The translations under genes were made by a program, and so were the position numbers. Shown in pieces: positions 11,514 through 23,744 of a DNA stretch of 64,000 nt (position 1 is its first letter; each line of letters opens with the position of its first letter). Under the pieces are notes generated by a model. The model made no database searches and was not told the DNA's origin. It worked only from the letters and a program-made list of their open reading frames with translations. Location: positions 4,092,001-4,156,000 of the forward strand of contig JALMGJ010000020.1 of assembly GCA_023362775.1 (NCBI GenBank). The letters are read 5' to 3'. Source of the DNA: Charina bottae (Eukaryota > Chordata > Lepidosauria > Squamata > Charinaidae).

Positions 11514-11639
11514 GCTTAGTGCTTGGGAAGCACTGGCTTAAGATCATGCAATGCAGATTAGAGCCTACCTGGAAAGGGAGATACCAGCTATTTGAGCTGG
11601 TTTTAGAAAAGATCAAGGAACAAAAACATTACTGCTGAA

Positions 11640-12440
11640 CCATGACAGATAATTGAGGAAGCCAAAGAATATCAAAAAGGAGTCAAAAAGTTCTTCATTG
11701 TTTATAGAAGGGCTTTTGAGCTTGTGGACCATGTCAAACTATAAAATGACCTACTGTATATACAGGATACAAAGCCATTATCCAGATGGAACATGGTGAA
11801 ACAGACTATTTCCAGTTCAGCAAAGGAGTTAGACAAGGCTGTATATTCTCTCCTTATTTATTCAACTTTTATGCTGAATATATATTGAGGGAGACTGGAT
11901 TGGAAGAAGTATGGTTTAAAATTGAAGAAAAAAAGATCAATAACTTGTGTAATGCAGATGGAATTTCCCTGGAATTACCAAATTATTTTCAAGGAGCACA
12001 AAGGTAAAAAAACATGATATAAAGAAGACCAAACTAATAACCACGGATACAGCAACTAGCCTCAGAAGTCACAATGAATGTACAGTATGTGGTTTATAGC
12101 TTCTCACTATTAGGCTTGCCTATCAACTGAAAAGGAACCAGAAGTCAAGAAATATGACATAGATAGTACTTGGTAGAGTAGCAATGAAGACTTTGGAAAA
12201 TATATTCTGATGCTGTGATGTGTCTATACCTACTAATATAAGAATGATGATTGACTATAAGGCAATAATTTTCAAAAGTATTGACGCTTTTGAACTCCGG
12301 TGTTGGAGAAGACTCCTGAGAATACCATGGACAGCCAAGAAAAGAAGCACATGAATCATCAAAAAAATCAACGCAGAGTTCTCACTTGAGGCACAAGTGA
12401 CCAGTCTCAAACTATCATATCATGCAGCATCTGCCACAAC
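11640..12440 (+). mobile_element. Degenerate Bov-B LINE, RT region
   Basis: The plus strand keeps the Bov-B RT order seen at 58.9 kb. FELVDHVKL at 11716 stands for FDCVDHNKL. FSKGVRQGCIFSPYLFNFYA at 11820 stands for IGKGVRQGCILSPCLFNLYA. IEEKKINNLCNADG at 11924 occupies the place of the YADD block, where Y is C and the second D is G. After 12280 come ELRCWRRLLRIPWTAKK and a degraded IIKKINAE. It is a decayed, inactive copy. Confidence 0.75.
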
Positions 12441-14135
12441 TGCTTCTCTCCCTTCCTTCAGTCTCCTCAAGCCACATTGATTTTTAAAGTATGTTTTGTC
12501 TGAGTGTAGCAGAGATGGTGACCTGACAGGGACGTAGGCACAGGAGGAATGAGAGTGTGGTGCAGGAGTGGGGGAGGCTGTGAGATAACTTGCAGAGAGC
12601 TACTCATTCATCATTTGGCTAGTGCCTTCAGGCTCACTTCCCATTAGTGCTTTCAGTTCATGATGCCTATTATTAGTGCTGTGCAGAAAAATTCCCATGA
12701 AGTTTTTTTTCTATTACCTGTATTTCAGTTTGGTGAAAGAGAATTTCCTTTCAAAATTTCTTTCAAAGGAGTGGAAGTATACTCAAAATTGCTACCTTGC
12801 GTGCTTACTCATGAGTAATTTGCATTGAATTAAAGCTCTCTGGCAGCAAGGAATGTGGAGGAGTATCCCTCAGCCAATATTCACCCTGTTCTCCCACTTG
12901 ATGCCACCCTCCCACAGCTGCCACCTACTTGCTGCCAGAGCAGAAAGGTAACATATAAAATCAAATAATAATAATAATAATAATAATGGCAGAATCATTT
13001 TGTTGCCTTTAATATAAAACATGCATGCATGAAGTATTAAATGTAAAATAGTTCAAATGATTCAAATATATGTTTCAGACTAAATGCCTGTTTGCAATTT
13101 GAAAAACATCCTTTGATCTTTGAAATTATTTTGGAGAAAACTACTATTGTTAACTTTGCACACGGAGGGTTCCAGAAGGGGAAGGTGACAGAGAGAGAAT
13201 AATTTGTACATTGCTGTCTACTAAATGAATGTAGCTACCTTGTTTTGATGTTGTACACTTAATTTTTTCAGTCCAACAAGATTGTATTTCTACTTTTTTC
13301 AGCCTAGAAACCAAATGGCATAAGCACTTTTTGTTGGAAAGTATGCCATTTGCTTAGGTTTTAAGAGAGCACACCTTTTTTATTTCACTCTCTTAGGTTG
13401 AAGGTGTGGGCTTATTTAGCAATAAACAGAGGCTTATGGAATTGACAGCTTCTACTAACATAATAGGAAAAGGCTTTTGGGAAACAATGGGTAGAAACAT
13501 GTTTTTATTCATAGGTATTGCAAGCTTCATAAATATCCAGCTTCTTATATTCATAGTTCTGCAAACAACTGGAGGATTGGTCTCCTTTACCATAAAACAT
13601 GGGTTGTCAGTCATTATAACAAGATTAATTGCAATTGTAAATCTCTTCAGAGATGGAGAGATTTATCTGTGAAATGCAAATCAATCTACCCTTATACTGA
13701 AAAAGATTGCCATTCATTTATTTCCAAGTGCAGACAGTATATAATGCAGATAAACCAAAATGACATTTTAATAGTTTCAGTCTAAAATTGTTTTGTATCT
13801 AAGTTATATCATTTAGAGTTTCTGAATCAACAGATTACTGTATTTTCAGTGCATCTAAGATAACACTGCTATATTAAATGTAAATTATTGGGAGGTAGGG
13901 AGGAGAATAACACCCTGATCCTTCCTTATAGGTAAATACCATAACTGGAAAGAAATTTTAGCAGATCCAACTTTACTTTGGACATTGATGTTATTTCAAC
14001 TGAAAACAATAAAATCATAAAATCATACCACAATTTATATCTATAGGTTTTAGATTACAACATTTTTTAAGAAAGCCAAAACTAATGAACATTCATTAGA
14101 CCCTAATGATTTGAAGTAATACTTTTCATACTTTC
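12441..14135. other. Intronic sequence without recognised genes
   Basis: AT-rich sequence with an (AAT)n microsatellite at about 12963-12987. The overlapping open frames around 13393-13672 on both strands have no recognisable domain and no splice context, so they are not called. Confidence 0.4.
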
Positions 14136-14139
14136 TACA

Positions 14140-14830
14140 TTATTGAGAAACAGGGGGAAGGGGTCAGATGGATTTAGAAAATATTCATATGTAGACACGA
14201 TAAAGGATGAGTGGGGAAAATCCCATTTTTTAGAATTTCACTTGAACGCACTTCTAGGCTGCACCAACAGAAGTGTAGTGTCACAAAGGAGAGAAGCCAT
14301 CTTACCTCTTTATTCTGCACTGGTCAGATCAAACCTAGAGCATTGCATCCAGTTCTTGGCATAACATTTTAGGAAGATCATTGACTAACTGGAGCATATC
14401 CAGAGGAGAACCACCAAGGTGTTAAGAGGCCAGAGAGGAAAAAGTTAAAGAATTGGGGGCACTGGTTATGTTTAGCTTGGAGAAGAAAAAACTGAAGAGA
14501 GACCTGATGGCTGTCTTCCAATATCTTAATGGCTGTCATGTACTGTAGAAGAGCAGGCAAAATATCTTGGAGTTGTTCCAGAAGACAGGACAAGAAAAAT
14601 TGGGTTTAATCCACAAGGATTAAAGGAAGGAGGTTTTGAGTGGCTATCAGGAGAGCTGTTTAACAGTGCCTTGGGAGGTAATAAGCTCTCCTTCCCTGGA
14701 GATACAAAAGAGCAGAATGACCATCTAATGGGAATGTGGTCATAGCAGATTCCAGCACTGGGAAGGAGCTTTAGACTAGATGAGACCATGAGGCTGTGTG
14801 GATTGGCTCTAAGTTACAGTTTACCTCCCT
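14140..14830 (+). mobile_element. CR1 LINE remnant
   Basis: The plus strand gives a frame-broken CR1 C-terminus: QRREAILPLYSALVRSNLEH near 14285 and CIQFLA, then IQRRTTKVLRG near 14400 and LEKKKLKRDLMAVFQYLNG-like readings near 14480. These fit the LYSALVRPHLEYCVQFWAP, QRRATKMIRG and RRLRGDLIAVFQYLKG blocks of amniote CR1. The following 3' region fits a CR1 tail. Old and inactive. Confidence 0.65.
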
Positions 14831-15225
14831 AGAATCCCTCTTCAGGACTCACTTATAAGGGGTGCAAATATAGATACAAATGGAACTTTCTGATCATCAG
14901 ATTTGAACAGTTGCAGAAATAAGCCGCAACTTTTAAATCAGCTTTCTGCTGATGAGCAACTGAAAAATGGCAGTCTGACAGCTCAGGTTCAAGGAAGAGC
15001 TTTTCTCTCCTGTTGCAATCTAACATGCCTTCTTCCTTTTGAATTAGAAATACCATGTGATTTTATTACAAAAGAGAAATTGGTAGGGCATACACTATCA
15101 GATTACAACTGCCGAAATTAATAGTGAAGATAATGCAGAAATTAGAGAACATTCTCTGTTCTCAGCTCAGCAATCTATGTTGCATATTTCATGTATGTTT
15201 AATATATGTTCTATGTATAGATAAA

Positions 15226-15244
15226 GATATTCTCTCTCTCTCTT

Positions 15245-15290
<46 letters not shown>
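15226..15290. repeat. Compound (TC)n(TA)n(TG)n microsatellite
   Basis: A run of TC, then TATATATATATA, then about 17 TG units. It is a mutable compound microsatellite. Confidence 0.9.
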
Positions 15291-15299
15291 TTTTCAATA

Positions 15300-17245
15300 T
15301 CTAAAATCTTTCTTCATGAATTTTTGTTAGAACTATATCCTTTATAGTTCTATTCTTAACCATCTGGGCTTCTAATTGAAATTTCCAAATAATTTTATTG
15401 CCTGTCTTGCAATGATAAGTTATTATAAAAATAAGCATAATCAAACATTTCACCATAGTGAATTATTCAAGCAATTACAAGCATTATTTTAGCTTAAAAT
15501 CCTGCGTAAACTAATTTTATGTTTCCATTTCATAGACTGCCAGTGGCTGTATTCAAAATCTTAATTGCCATAACCTCTGTTGGGAGACAAACTCTGCCAA
15601 ACATGGTCCTTCCAGGAAATTCCTGATTGGTCTTGCTGACAACTATTTGTTTAGAGAGTGTAGCAAAGCACAGGAGTATGAACAATCTTTGATTTGATAC
15701 TAACCAATGGAAAGTGGAAGCAGCAGGAACAATGGGGGGGAGTAGGCATATAATGCTAGAGTTCTTCATTTTATGGGAAACTAAAATTCAATATAATTAA
15801 ATATGTATCTCGGACTTCAAAAAAAGTGAACTTCAAATAAACTGAGCAATGATAGGTAGAAGATATTAATGGGAAAATAAGCTCACAATGAGTGGGAATT
15901 CCTAAAATAGAAGGTTTTAAAAACACAATTGAGGGCAGAGGAAGACAGCAGAAAAAGATAGCATGTCCACAAACAAAAAACTGCTATAGATCCAAAACCA
16001 AAAAAGGACATATAAAAGCAATGTAAACTGGTCATTACGAAAGACCACATACGGATTTCTATAGGTGGTGGCCAGAAGGCTAAATAATAATAAAAAGTTA
16101 CTCCAAAATGTTCAAATTAAAAAGAAGAGAAAAAAATTATTCTAGCTGCTCAGAGAAAGTAGTACATTAGTAACAGACAACAAGTAAAAATTAGAATACT
16201 AAGGGAGTACAAAATTCTTCAAATATAAACCATTTTGAGTTGGGCATGGAGGCTACAGGTATGCACCCAGCCTGATTAGAACCTCTCTCTCTCATACATA
16301 CATACACATGTACCAACACACCAACAGAGGCAACAAACATGCATAGACACACATATACATACAGAGAAAACACATCCTAGGGAGACAGCGCACACACATG
16401 CACACAAACAGATGCTTCTTATGGTCATAACCGGTAAAAGGCTTGGAAAGCCAGAAGCCAGGCTCTGCAGATCTTTCCTCACTTGTTATTGTTTCCAACC
16501 CAACATGAGTATGTGACTGAGAGTTCCTGAGATCAGGAATCTAATCTGGGCAATGAAGCAATGAAGCGAAGCAGCTTTTATAATTATAAGAGATCATTGA
16601 TTTATTTACAGGTATTTACATTATAGAACTAGGCAAAGCTTATATCCTACTGAGGAGAATCAAAAGAGCATATGCTCTGTGCATGCATGCCTGTGAAGAA
16701 GGGCAGAGGGCGATGCCCTCCTATTAGCAATCTCCTAGACAAAGAACAGGCAGAGTGATAGACAAAGAGGGGACGCAGAGTAAATCTATTTCCCCCTATT
16801 GACCCTTGTGGTCAGTAGGTCATAAAACACTGAAGAGTCAGAACACTGGATATGGACCTTCAATGGGATCAACCTAAAAAAACTGAATCGAACAGGATCA
16901 GATTTGGTGTGGGGAGAGAAGCCAACAAAGTAAACATAAAGTTCAAAGACAGTCTGGGGCCTATGGAGAAAAAGAATCCAGAAAAAAAAAACACAAAGCA
17001 ACCTTATAGGAGATCCAGTTGGGCTCTCCCTCCCAGTCACATGACCCAGAGGGTCCACAGGATCTATTAATTTTGTCACAATGATGAGAGCCATGTCACA
17101 CTGTTGTCATGATGGAAGCTCCTCTGCATTCAAATAGAGGACCAATGCATTTTACAAATGATATGCCTTATTTTACCAGCAAGGCAAGTAATTTTAATCA
17201 GTACTCTTTAATTCGATTAATAATTTTTGTTCTGCTTATTTATTT
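15300..17245. other. Intronic sequence without recognised genes
   Basis: No coding or element structure was recognised. CA-rich stretches near 16300-16410 generate the cysteine-rich frames on the minus strand. A purine-rich segment lies at about 16860-17000. It may hold old LTR or DNA-element relics too diverged to name. Confidence 0.35.
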
Positions 17246-17249
17246 ACAG

Positions 17250-17585
17250 TATTTATTTTATTTATTATTTAAATTTGTATTACCGCCCATCTCCTCCAAC
17301 CAGGGAACTCTGGGCGGTTCACAATAAAACAAGTTAAAAATATAAAATTACAACATCAATAAATTACATATAAAATCCAAATAGAAAGATGTTAATAATA
17401 AGGCGTGGCACCAACCACTCCCAGGAGGAACTATTGGCATTCCCGTCCCAAGCCAGGCGGAAGAACCAGGTCCAAGTCTTTCCGGAAGGTCGGGAGCGAA
17501 GAAACTCGCCTCAGCTCCAGGGGCAAGATATTCCAAAGGGCGGGTGCTACTGCAGAGAAGGCACGCCTCCTGGACCCCGCTAGAT
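17250..17585 (-). mobile_element. L2-type LINE 3' end
   Basis: On the minus strand the end of the L2 protein is readable (GSRRRAFSAVAPALWNILP-like, coded at 17520-17585), followed by the standard 3' UTR. On the plus strand this UTR begins with ACCGCCCATCTCCTCC and AACTCTGGGCGGTTCACAAT. The copy is 5'-truncated and carries indels. Confidence 0.75.
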
Positions 17586-17589
17586 GAAA

Positions 17590-19650
17590 TTCTTGAAAGA
17601 ATTTCTAGAAAGAAGTTCTGCTTCTTTTTTGTGTGTCTGTGGGGGGGGGGAGTGTATCCCTGTTTGCATGTATGCAATCACATGCAGAAGTGTGTCACAT
17701 CCATACATCTCCTGAGGTAAAAAATATTCGGGAATACCTTTAATTTCAGTTTCAATTGACAACTCTAGCTGATATAGTAGGGCAAGTGGGCTATGTGCAA
17801 GGTTTGTGCATTTGTTTATTAGGGGAGTACAGATCATAGGCAATCTGCTTAGATGTGGCACACTTACAACAGGGAAATACCTTGTGGGGGCACATTACTT
17901 CTCCTCAACAAAACATCAAAGCAGAGCTAATTGGTCTCAGCTGGCTAATCAATCTTGCTAACTGTGGCTACCCTGCATGCTCCTAAGCCACTGATAAATG
18001 AGTGAAGCCAAATGGCAAGCTATTCCTCTTGGGCATTGCCTTGCTTTGTGGCAAAGTTTTGAAGAGCAATTTTGCTTGAATATCCAACAAAACAAAGTGC
18101 CCCTTTGAATATACACATAGCCTTAGTATAAAAAAACTTTTTCGGAGGAGGGGGAGATGTTTTTAAGGTAAAATACAGGAACTGTGCACTAAAGGGTGGT
18201 CTATAAACAAGCACTTGTCTAGATATGGGCAATGTACTTTGCAAGTGTCAGACCTGTCTAGTCCTATGTATGGGGGGACCAGGAAATGTGGCAGAGGAGG
18301 GGAAGAATAAGAGCTCCTGTTCACGGCACAAGTATTCCCAAACATCTAATTGCAAAACATAGGATCACATTATGCCTGAATGCACTGTATATATAAACCA
18401 GTGGGATTCAAATATGTTCCTCTTATTCCACTACTGTTTGAAGCATTATTATCCAGCAATACGCTTTTAAAAGGTAGATATCCTGGAATATAAAACAATC
18501 TCCCTGAAAAAGAGAAGATTAGACTGAAATTACCTTGTCTGCCTCTATTACCATATTCTCAACAGATCAAAAGTGATATCTTTGTTTTAAAGATAATATG
18601 TTTAGGGGGAAAATCCCTAAACTTTCTTTCAGACAAATGCATTCAGTTTAGTAAAATTAATTAAACAAATTTCCATCTCATATCAACTCTTGGGATATTT
18701 CATCAAAAGCATGAATAAAACAAAATAATTCTAAATTATTTGCCCTGGATTCCAGGTCAAAGTACACACTTAACTTGCTTACTCAACTATTTATTAGAAC
18801 TACATTTGATATTATTACTATTATTACTTATTAATTTACAGTCTGAGATTAAACCAATACATTTGATGAAAATTAAGAAACCTTCTTTCTGATCATAGGA
18901 AAAGTATATAAGGTCTCAATCATATGAACAGCAAATTTTAAAAAATGAAACATGTTTTTAAGAGCCAGTCATATAAGTTATTGCAGGAACAAATAAAGAA
19001 GCAGGATGGAACACTACAATTATTCTCAGTTTCAAAACCTAGGGCTGCATACCAGTATTATAAGTCAACCTAAAGTATCACATCTGCACAATTGAATGAG
19101 TGCCATTATTACAAAGTTCAGAAATTAACAACAACAAAAAGTAGCAAAATTATGGTATTTTTCATTATATTACTGAACTGAAACACAAGATGTAAAGGAA
19201 GTAAGATACTTACAAAAAGTTCTCAAATATATTATGGTAGCAAAAGCAGTTAACACTAGAGAAAATCAGGAGCAATCAAGATACACAGTATTGTTCTGCA
19301 CAGATCTTGAAGCTCAGTAAATGGGCAATAAAATATAATGCATGACAATCAAAATGGCCTTTGCAACATAATGATTTTAATAAACCAATATGATATAATA
19401 AATTGTGATTTTCCTTGCACTGAAGGGCAATGTACAGCATCCCACACTCTAAGTTCTAATTCAAACAATCAATCAAACAGTTCTGACTTCTGTCAAACTA
19501 ATCTGTGCCTGCCATGTGATTGGGGAACCGTGGCAGGACAGGGTTATCAGATAAAGAGTCTGAGCTCCCATCCATTTTTGCCTCTGTTCTGCACATTTAC
19601 TTAAGCACCCAGCAATTATTTCTTAAGATGACATGAATGTGCTTGTTTCA
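17590..19650. other. Intronic sequence without recognised genes
   Basis: AT-rich, mostly unique-looking sequence with a G9-10 run at 17641. No exon, RNA gene or mobile element could be supported. Confidence 0.35.
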
Positions 19651-19665
19651 TTTAAGGATAGAATA

Positions 19666-19991
19666 AAAGGTAAAGGTTTCCCCTGCACAGTCGTGTCCGC
19701 CTCTAGGGGCTGGTGCTCATATCCGTTTCTTAGCCGAAGAGCCAGCGCTGTCGGAAGATGCTTCCAGGGTCATGTGGCCGCATGACGCGCGCGGAACGCT
19801 GTTACCTTCCCACCAAAGTGGTGCCTATTAATCTACTTGCATTTGTATGCTTTCAAATTGCTAGGTTGGCAAGAGCTGGGACGAGTGCGGGAGCTCACTC
19901 CGTCATGCAGCACTCGGGTCTTGAACCGCCGATCTTGTGACCTTCCGATCAACAAGGCTGGCGTCTTAACCGCTGAGCCATCGCGCCCCCG
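19666..19991 (-). mobile_element. tRNA-headed SINE with Bov-B-like 3' end (SINE type 1)
   Basis: On the minus strand the element starts with GGGGGCGCGATGGCTCAGCG and carries a pol III B-box-like segment around GGTTCAAGACC. Its long body ends in CGGACACGACTGTGCAG and a short CTTTACC tail. The GTCGGACACGACT element is shared with the 3' end of Bov-B, which probably supplied its reverse transcription. Perfect 12-bp target duplications AAGGATAGAATA lie at 19654-19665 and 19992-20003. Other copies lie at 50082, 52399 and 55998. Confidence 0.9.
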
Positions 19992-20034
19992 AAGGATAGA
20001 ATAGCTACCCTCTATTATTATTAATATACAGTAT

Positions 20035-20265
20035 ATATTTGTGCCTTTGAGTCAGTTTTTGACTCCTGGTGACTGCCTGGATTGGGCCCTGCAGTTTTCT
20101 TGGCAAGATTTTTTGGAAGTGGCTTGCCCTTGCCTTCTTCCTAGGGCTGAGAGAGAGTGGCTGGCCCAAGGTCACCCAGCTGGCTTTCTGCCTAAGGCGG
20201 GACAAGAACTCACAATCTCCCAGTTTCTAGCCTGGTGCCTTAACCACTACGCTGAACTGGCTCTC
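20035..20265 (-). mobile_element. Sauria-type tRNA-derived SINE (SINE type 2)
   Basis: The minus strand reads AGCCAGTTCAGCGTAGTGGT (A-box region), then TAAGGCACCAGGCTAG and a degraded B box at TTGTGAGTTCTTGTCCCGCC. The body follows: GGGTGACCTTGGGCCAGCCA, CTTGCCAAGAAAACTGCAGG and CACCAGGAGTCAAAAACTGA. It lies only about 100 bp from a SPAG16 exon, in the intron on that exon's downstream side. Related copies are at 8187 and 23745. Confidence 0.85.
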
Positions 20266-20362
20266 TAAATTATTGTTTCATTTGTCGAAAAACTCCACCC
20301 TTTTCTCTACCCGTTTAAATTCACACATTGGAAAAAAAATCATGTTATAAACAGTCACATAC

Positions 20363-20548
20363 CTGTTCAAGTCCCAAACTTTGCTTGTCTTATCCATAGA
20401 GGCAGATGCCACAAAATTGCCACATGAATGCCAGGAACAGTCCCACACTGCATAGCTATGACCTTCTAATGTCAGAATGCAGCCACCCTTTGTGAAGTCC
20501 CATATGCGAACTGTTGTGTCTCCACTTGAAGTAACCAATTTGGTTCCA
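20363..20548 (-). CDS. SPAG16: SPAG16 internal exon, WD40 blades (186 nt)
   Basis: This exon encodes one WD40 repeat and part of a neighbour in sperm-associated antigen 16, the PF20 orthologue. In known members the protein sits on the bridges between the two central-pair microtubules of motile cilia and sperm flagella. The minus strand begins after a polypyrimidine tract and CAG at 20549-20551, and ends at a GTATGT donor. It reads SGTKLVTSSGDTTVRIWD, LEGHSYAVWDCSWHSCGNFV and ASMDKTSKVWDLN. The GH...WD spacing is that of a WD40 blade. Entry and exit are both phase 2, so the 186-nt exon is symmetric. It joins in frame to the 28.6-kb exon, whose last AG plus the first T here makes Ser. The match to SPAG16 is from recall of the family sequence. 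No stop or frameshift is present. Confidence 0.93.
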
Positions 20549-20824
20549 CTGTCATTGAAAAAAAAAGAAATCTGATTTGCTCAGGAATGTTCTTACACAG
20601 CTGTTCAGCTACATTTCCCAAGCCAATATGATGAAAGCCTCCATTTTCCATGCTACTAGTATTACTATTACTATTTATATATTATTTTCAAATGTTCAAA
20701 GAAATGTAATACTTTATGTTTCTACTCTATAAGAATGTTCTGTACACTGTTGATGTGGGAAAGGTTGCCTATTCTTGTCTAAGTATTGAGTCAATAACAA
20801 AGTGGAGGAAGGTGCAAACAAAAC

Positions 20825-21485
20825 GTCTATGAAGGTTCTCAGTCATCCAGGTGGAATTGTCTGTAGCTTGAATCATGTCAACTGGATTTCTATTTTCTTA
20901 ATGGAAACGTTTCGCTCCTTATCCAAGGGGCTTCTTCAGTCTGAGCAAAGTTGGTAAGGGAATCCTAAATATGTTCCTAGGTAGCTGTGTGACCTTACAC
21001 CTGGGGCTAGGTCATGGTTATATTGAGATGTAATTTTTAAGTCCTTTTATCATCTAATGGAGGGTCGTTAAAAACACCATGCTGCTGTTGAGCTTCTGAA
21101 ATGGTCTTAATCTTCCTAGGCACAGAAGACAACACGGGGAGGAAGATGGGGAGGAAGATGAGAGAGAAGATGGGGGCCTCAGGCACAAACTCTCCCCCAT
21201 CTTCCTCCCCGTGTTGTCTTCTGTGCCTAGGAAGATTAAGACCATTTCAGAAGCTCAACAGCAGCATGGTGTTTTTAACGACCCTCCATTAGATGATAAA
21301 AGGACTTAAAAATTACATCTCAATATAACCATGACCTAGCCCCAGGTGTAAGGTCACACAGCTACCTAGGAACATATTTAGGATTCCCTTACCAACTTTG
21401 CTCAGACTGAAGAAGCCCCTTGGATAAGGAGCGAAACGTTTCCATTAAGAAAATAGAAATCCAGTTGACATGATTCAAGCTACAG
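20825..21485. mobile_element. Penelope-type fold-back element, perfect 291-bp arms
   Basis: The left arm (20861-21151) and right arm (21195-21485) are exact reverse complements over 291 bp, with a 43-bp purine-rich spacer. A 36-bp unpaired extension (20825-20860, containing CTCAGTCATCCAGGTGGAAT) lies outside the left arm. The element is bounded by perfect 12-bp target duplications TGCAAACAAAAC at 20813-20824 and 21486-21497. The arms carry GAAGAAGCCCC, TTGGATAAGGAGCGAAACGT and the outer CCAGTTGACATGATTCAAGC. In my recollection these are typical of vertebrate Penelope-like element terminal repeats. There is no RT. Identical frames appear on both strands because of the palindrome. Confidence 0.85.
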
Positions 21486-21499
21486 TGCAAACAAAACAT

Positions 21500-22435
21500 A
21501 ATGCATATGATGGAAAAGGAATTCAGGCCTCAGTGTGATCCCAGTAATATACAGAGCAGTCTGGTTCCATTTTTTAAAGCTAGGCTTTCAGAAGGAAAGT
21601 AATTTTATTACTTAAAATGTGTAATAGTTTTAACCAAGCACATTTTTAATAGATATGAAATTATTGTTTTTAATGTTTTAAAATTATTTCCATCAAAAAA
21701 TTAAATTCCTGAATGGAGTAGGGAGTATTTTCCCCCAAAACTATTTCTTGTCCAATAAATTGGAAAAATAAAGAAAAAAAAATCCAAATCTAGTTAAATA
21801 CACCTGACTATCCATCTTCATGTATTACTATTATTACATAAGATTTTTCATAGAAGAGTTTAACAGAAGTCTGATCAATTTAATAGAAGCTGAGAGTTAA
21901 ATTCATTAGCCTATATGAGAACTATGATTAGGCATTTTCCCAAAGGAATCTTACAGCAGTCTAGAATTATTAGCCTGCAATTGATACTGCAAACCCCTTA
22001 TTTTCTTTATCCTATTCTTCAACTTAATGCATTTTTAATATTTTTAAGGGGAAAAAATGCTTTCTGGTATTTTACAAATAAGAATAATCTTTATTGTATT
22101 ACTTATACATCCACAGAGGAAGATTAGTCATAGAACTAATCATAGAACAGGAGGAGGTGATTTAGATAACCGAGTTGAACTCCCTACTCCATTCAGGAAT
22201 TTACATTAACATATTTTTGAAAACCGTCTACTCAGTGTTTTTCTAACTTACATATTTCATAAAACATGATCATTAAAAGCTGATCATCACCAGTTTTAAT
22301 AGACCAGTGGAGAAAAAGTGCTTCCCAGACTTTAGGCAATTTAAAGTTCTTTGCTATATTTAAAACTAAACAACTATGTAGAAATACTGATCTCAGCTAT
22401 TACAGAAAGATGTAACTAGAAGAAAACATTAAGTG
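21500..22435. other. Intronic AT-rich sequence
   Basis: No gene or clear element was recognised. The sequence is A/T-rich with many short homopolymer runs. Confidence 0.35.
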
Positions 22436-22439
22436 TAAT

Positions 22440-23310
22440 GTTAAAAAAAGAAATGTATTTATTTGCCAAAATTTATATGCCACCAACTCTTCTGATTCCA
22501 GGCAATTTATAACATATGAGATAAAATACCAACAAAAATAATAAAATCCATTCATAAAACCAATAAATAATAAGCAAAACAATTAAAAACTACAATAAAC
22601 CCATTGCTGGCTCAAATGAGTCTGAATGCTCTCTGAAGAGGACTATTTCAATCATCTTCTGAAAGGTTACCAGGTAGGGGCATACCTAAATATTGGGGAT
22701 GGGGGTGGGTGGGGAGAAGGTGTTCCAGAGAGAAGGGGCTACTATTAAGAAAGTCAAAACTTAGGTCCCAGTCCCCCTGCTTTCTTTTATTGTGAGTACC
22801 CAGAGCATAGCTTTCCAAACTGTGTGTCGCGACACACTACTGTGTCACCTGCGGTGTGCAGCGTGAAAACCCGGAAGCGCTAATGGTGCGCTGCCACCGC
22901 CGCACACAGTAGCGCGCGTGGCGGGGGGCCATCAGTGCTTCTGGGTTTCGCACAACACACCTGCACACCGCCGCTGCCGCACCACCACCGCCGTTGGTGT
23001 GTGTCACCAACAGGAAAAGTTTGGAAAGCTCTGACCCAGAGCATCCTCTCCCTATGAAATCATGTAAGTTAGGCATGGAGAAGACAGTCCTGAGGGAACA
23101 AGGATCCAGATTGTAAGGGGCTGTATCAGTAGCCTCTTGAATTAGTCCTGGAAGCCTACTGGCAATCAAGTGCAGTTGCCACATAACAGGTGGTATTCTG
23201 ATAAACCAGCTAATACCAGTCAGCAAGTGGGCCACCATGTTCTGTCCCAGCTGTAGATTCCAAGGCATCTTCAAGGGCTATACCAAGTAAAGCAAACTGC
23301 AGACAGGTGA
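22440..23310 (-). mobile_element. L2/CR1-type LINE 3' region, diverged
   Basis: The plus strand begins with TATTTATTTGCCAAAATTTA and a weak counterpart of the LINE 3' tail. Further on, TTGAATTAGTCCTGGAAGCC, TCTGTCCCAGCTGTAGATTC and CATCTTCAAGGGCTATACCA resemble the coding and UTR part of amniote L2/CR1 elements in reverse orientation. The copy is split by a family B MITE at 22806-23033. No ORF remains and the family is uncertain. Confidence 0.5.
22806..23033. mobile_element. hAT-like MITE, family B copy
   Basis: The 228-bp element starts CATAGCTTTCCAAACTGTGT and ends AGTTTGGAAAGCTCTG. Perfect 8-bp target duplications ACCCAGAG lie at 22798-22805 and 23034-23041. The GTGTCGCGACAC palindrome next to the left end and a CG-rich core with CCCGGAAGCGCTAATGG are family features. 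There is no coding capacity. Confidence 0.92.
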
Positions 23311-23744
23311 CAAAGGCGTGAATTGCTGCCTTCAGTTCTCCACTGAATGGAGTTCTCCACTGTTTTGTAAAGATGTGATTTGTAAAGGAATCAATTGCTT
23401 TCTATCTCCCTCTCTCTCTTTTGGGGTGATGAGCTGGTTTTGTAAATCCAATATATCTAAAATACATAAAAAGTTATGGACCTTGTTTTCCCATCCTCAT
23501 AGAAGTGAGATGAGATACAAGATCTCACTTGTTCTTAGATCTCCAACTACTTCAAACTACTCCTGTATGACCATACTATAGCTCTGCCTGATATGTAGCT
23601 ATCTTCCCTTTATCCCATTTATTTAACGGTTACTCTTAAGCTGTTACTCTCAAGGCATTCTAAAAACTGTGTATGTGTGTGCTTTGAAAATGACAGGAAT
23701 GGACAGATATCACAAACCGATATATGATGTTAAGGATGGATATA

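Noticed and set aside
13393..13672. Overlapping hydrophobic frames on both strands
   Set aside because: They could be mistaken for a small membrane protein, but have no recognisable family, promoter or splice signals, and both strands are equally open.
16191..16498. Cysteine/valine-rich minus-strand frames
   Set aside because: They come from a CA-rich stretch (CACACA, CATACA words) and are compositional.
21054..21292. Identical 63-codon proteins on opposite strands
   Set aside because: They are the two arms of the perfect palindrome and not a duplicated gene.
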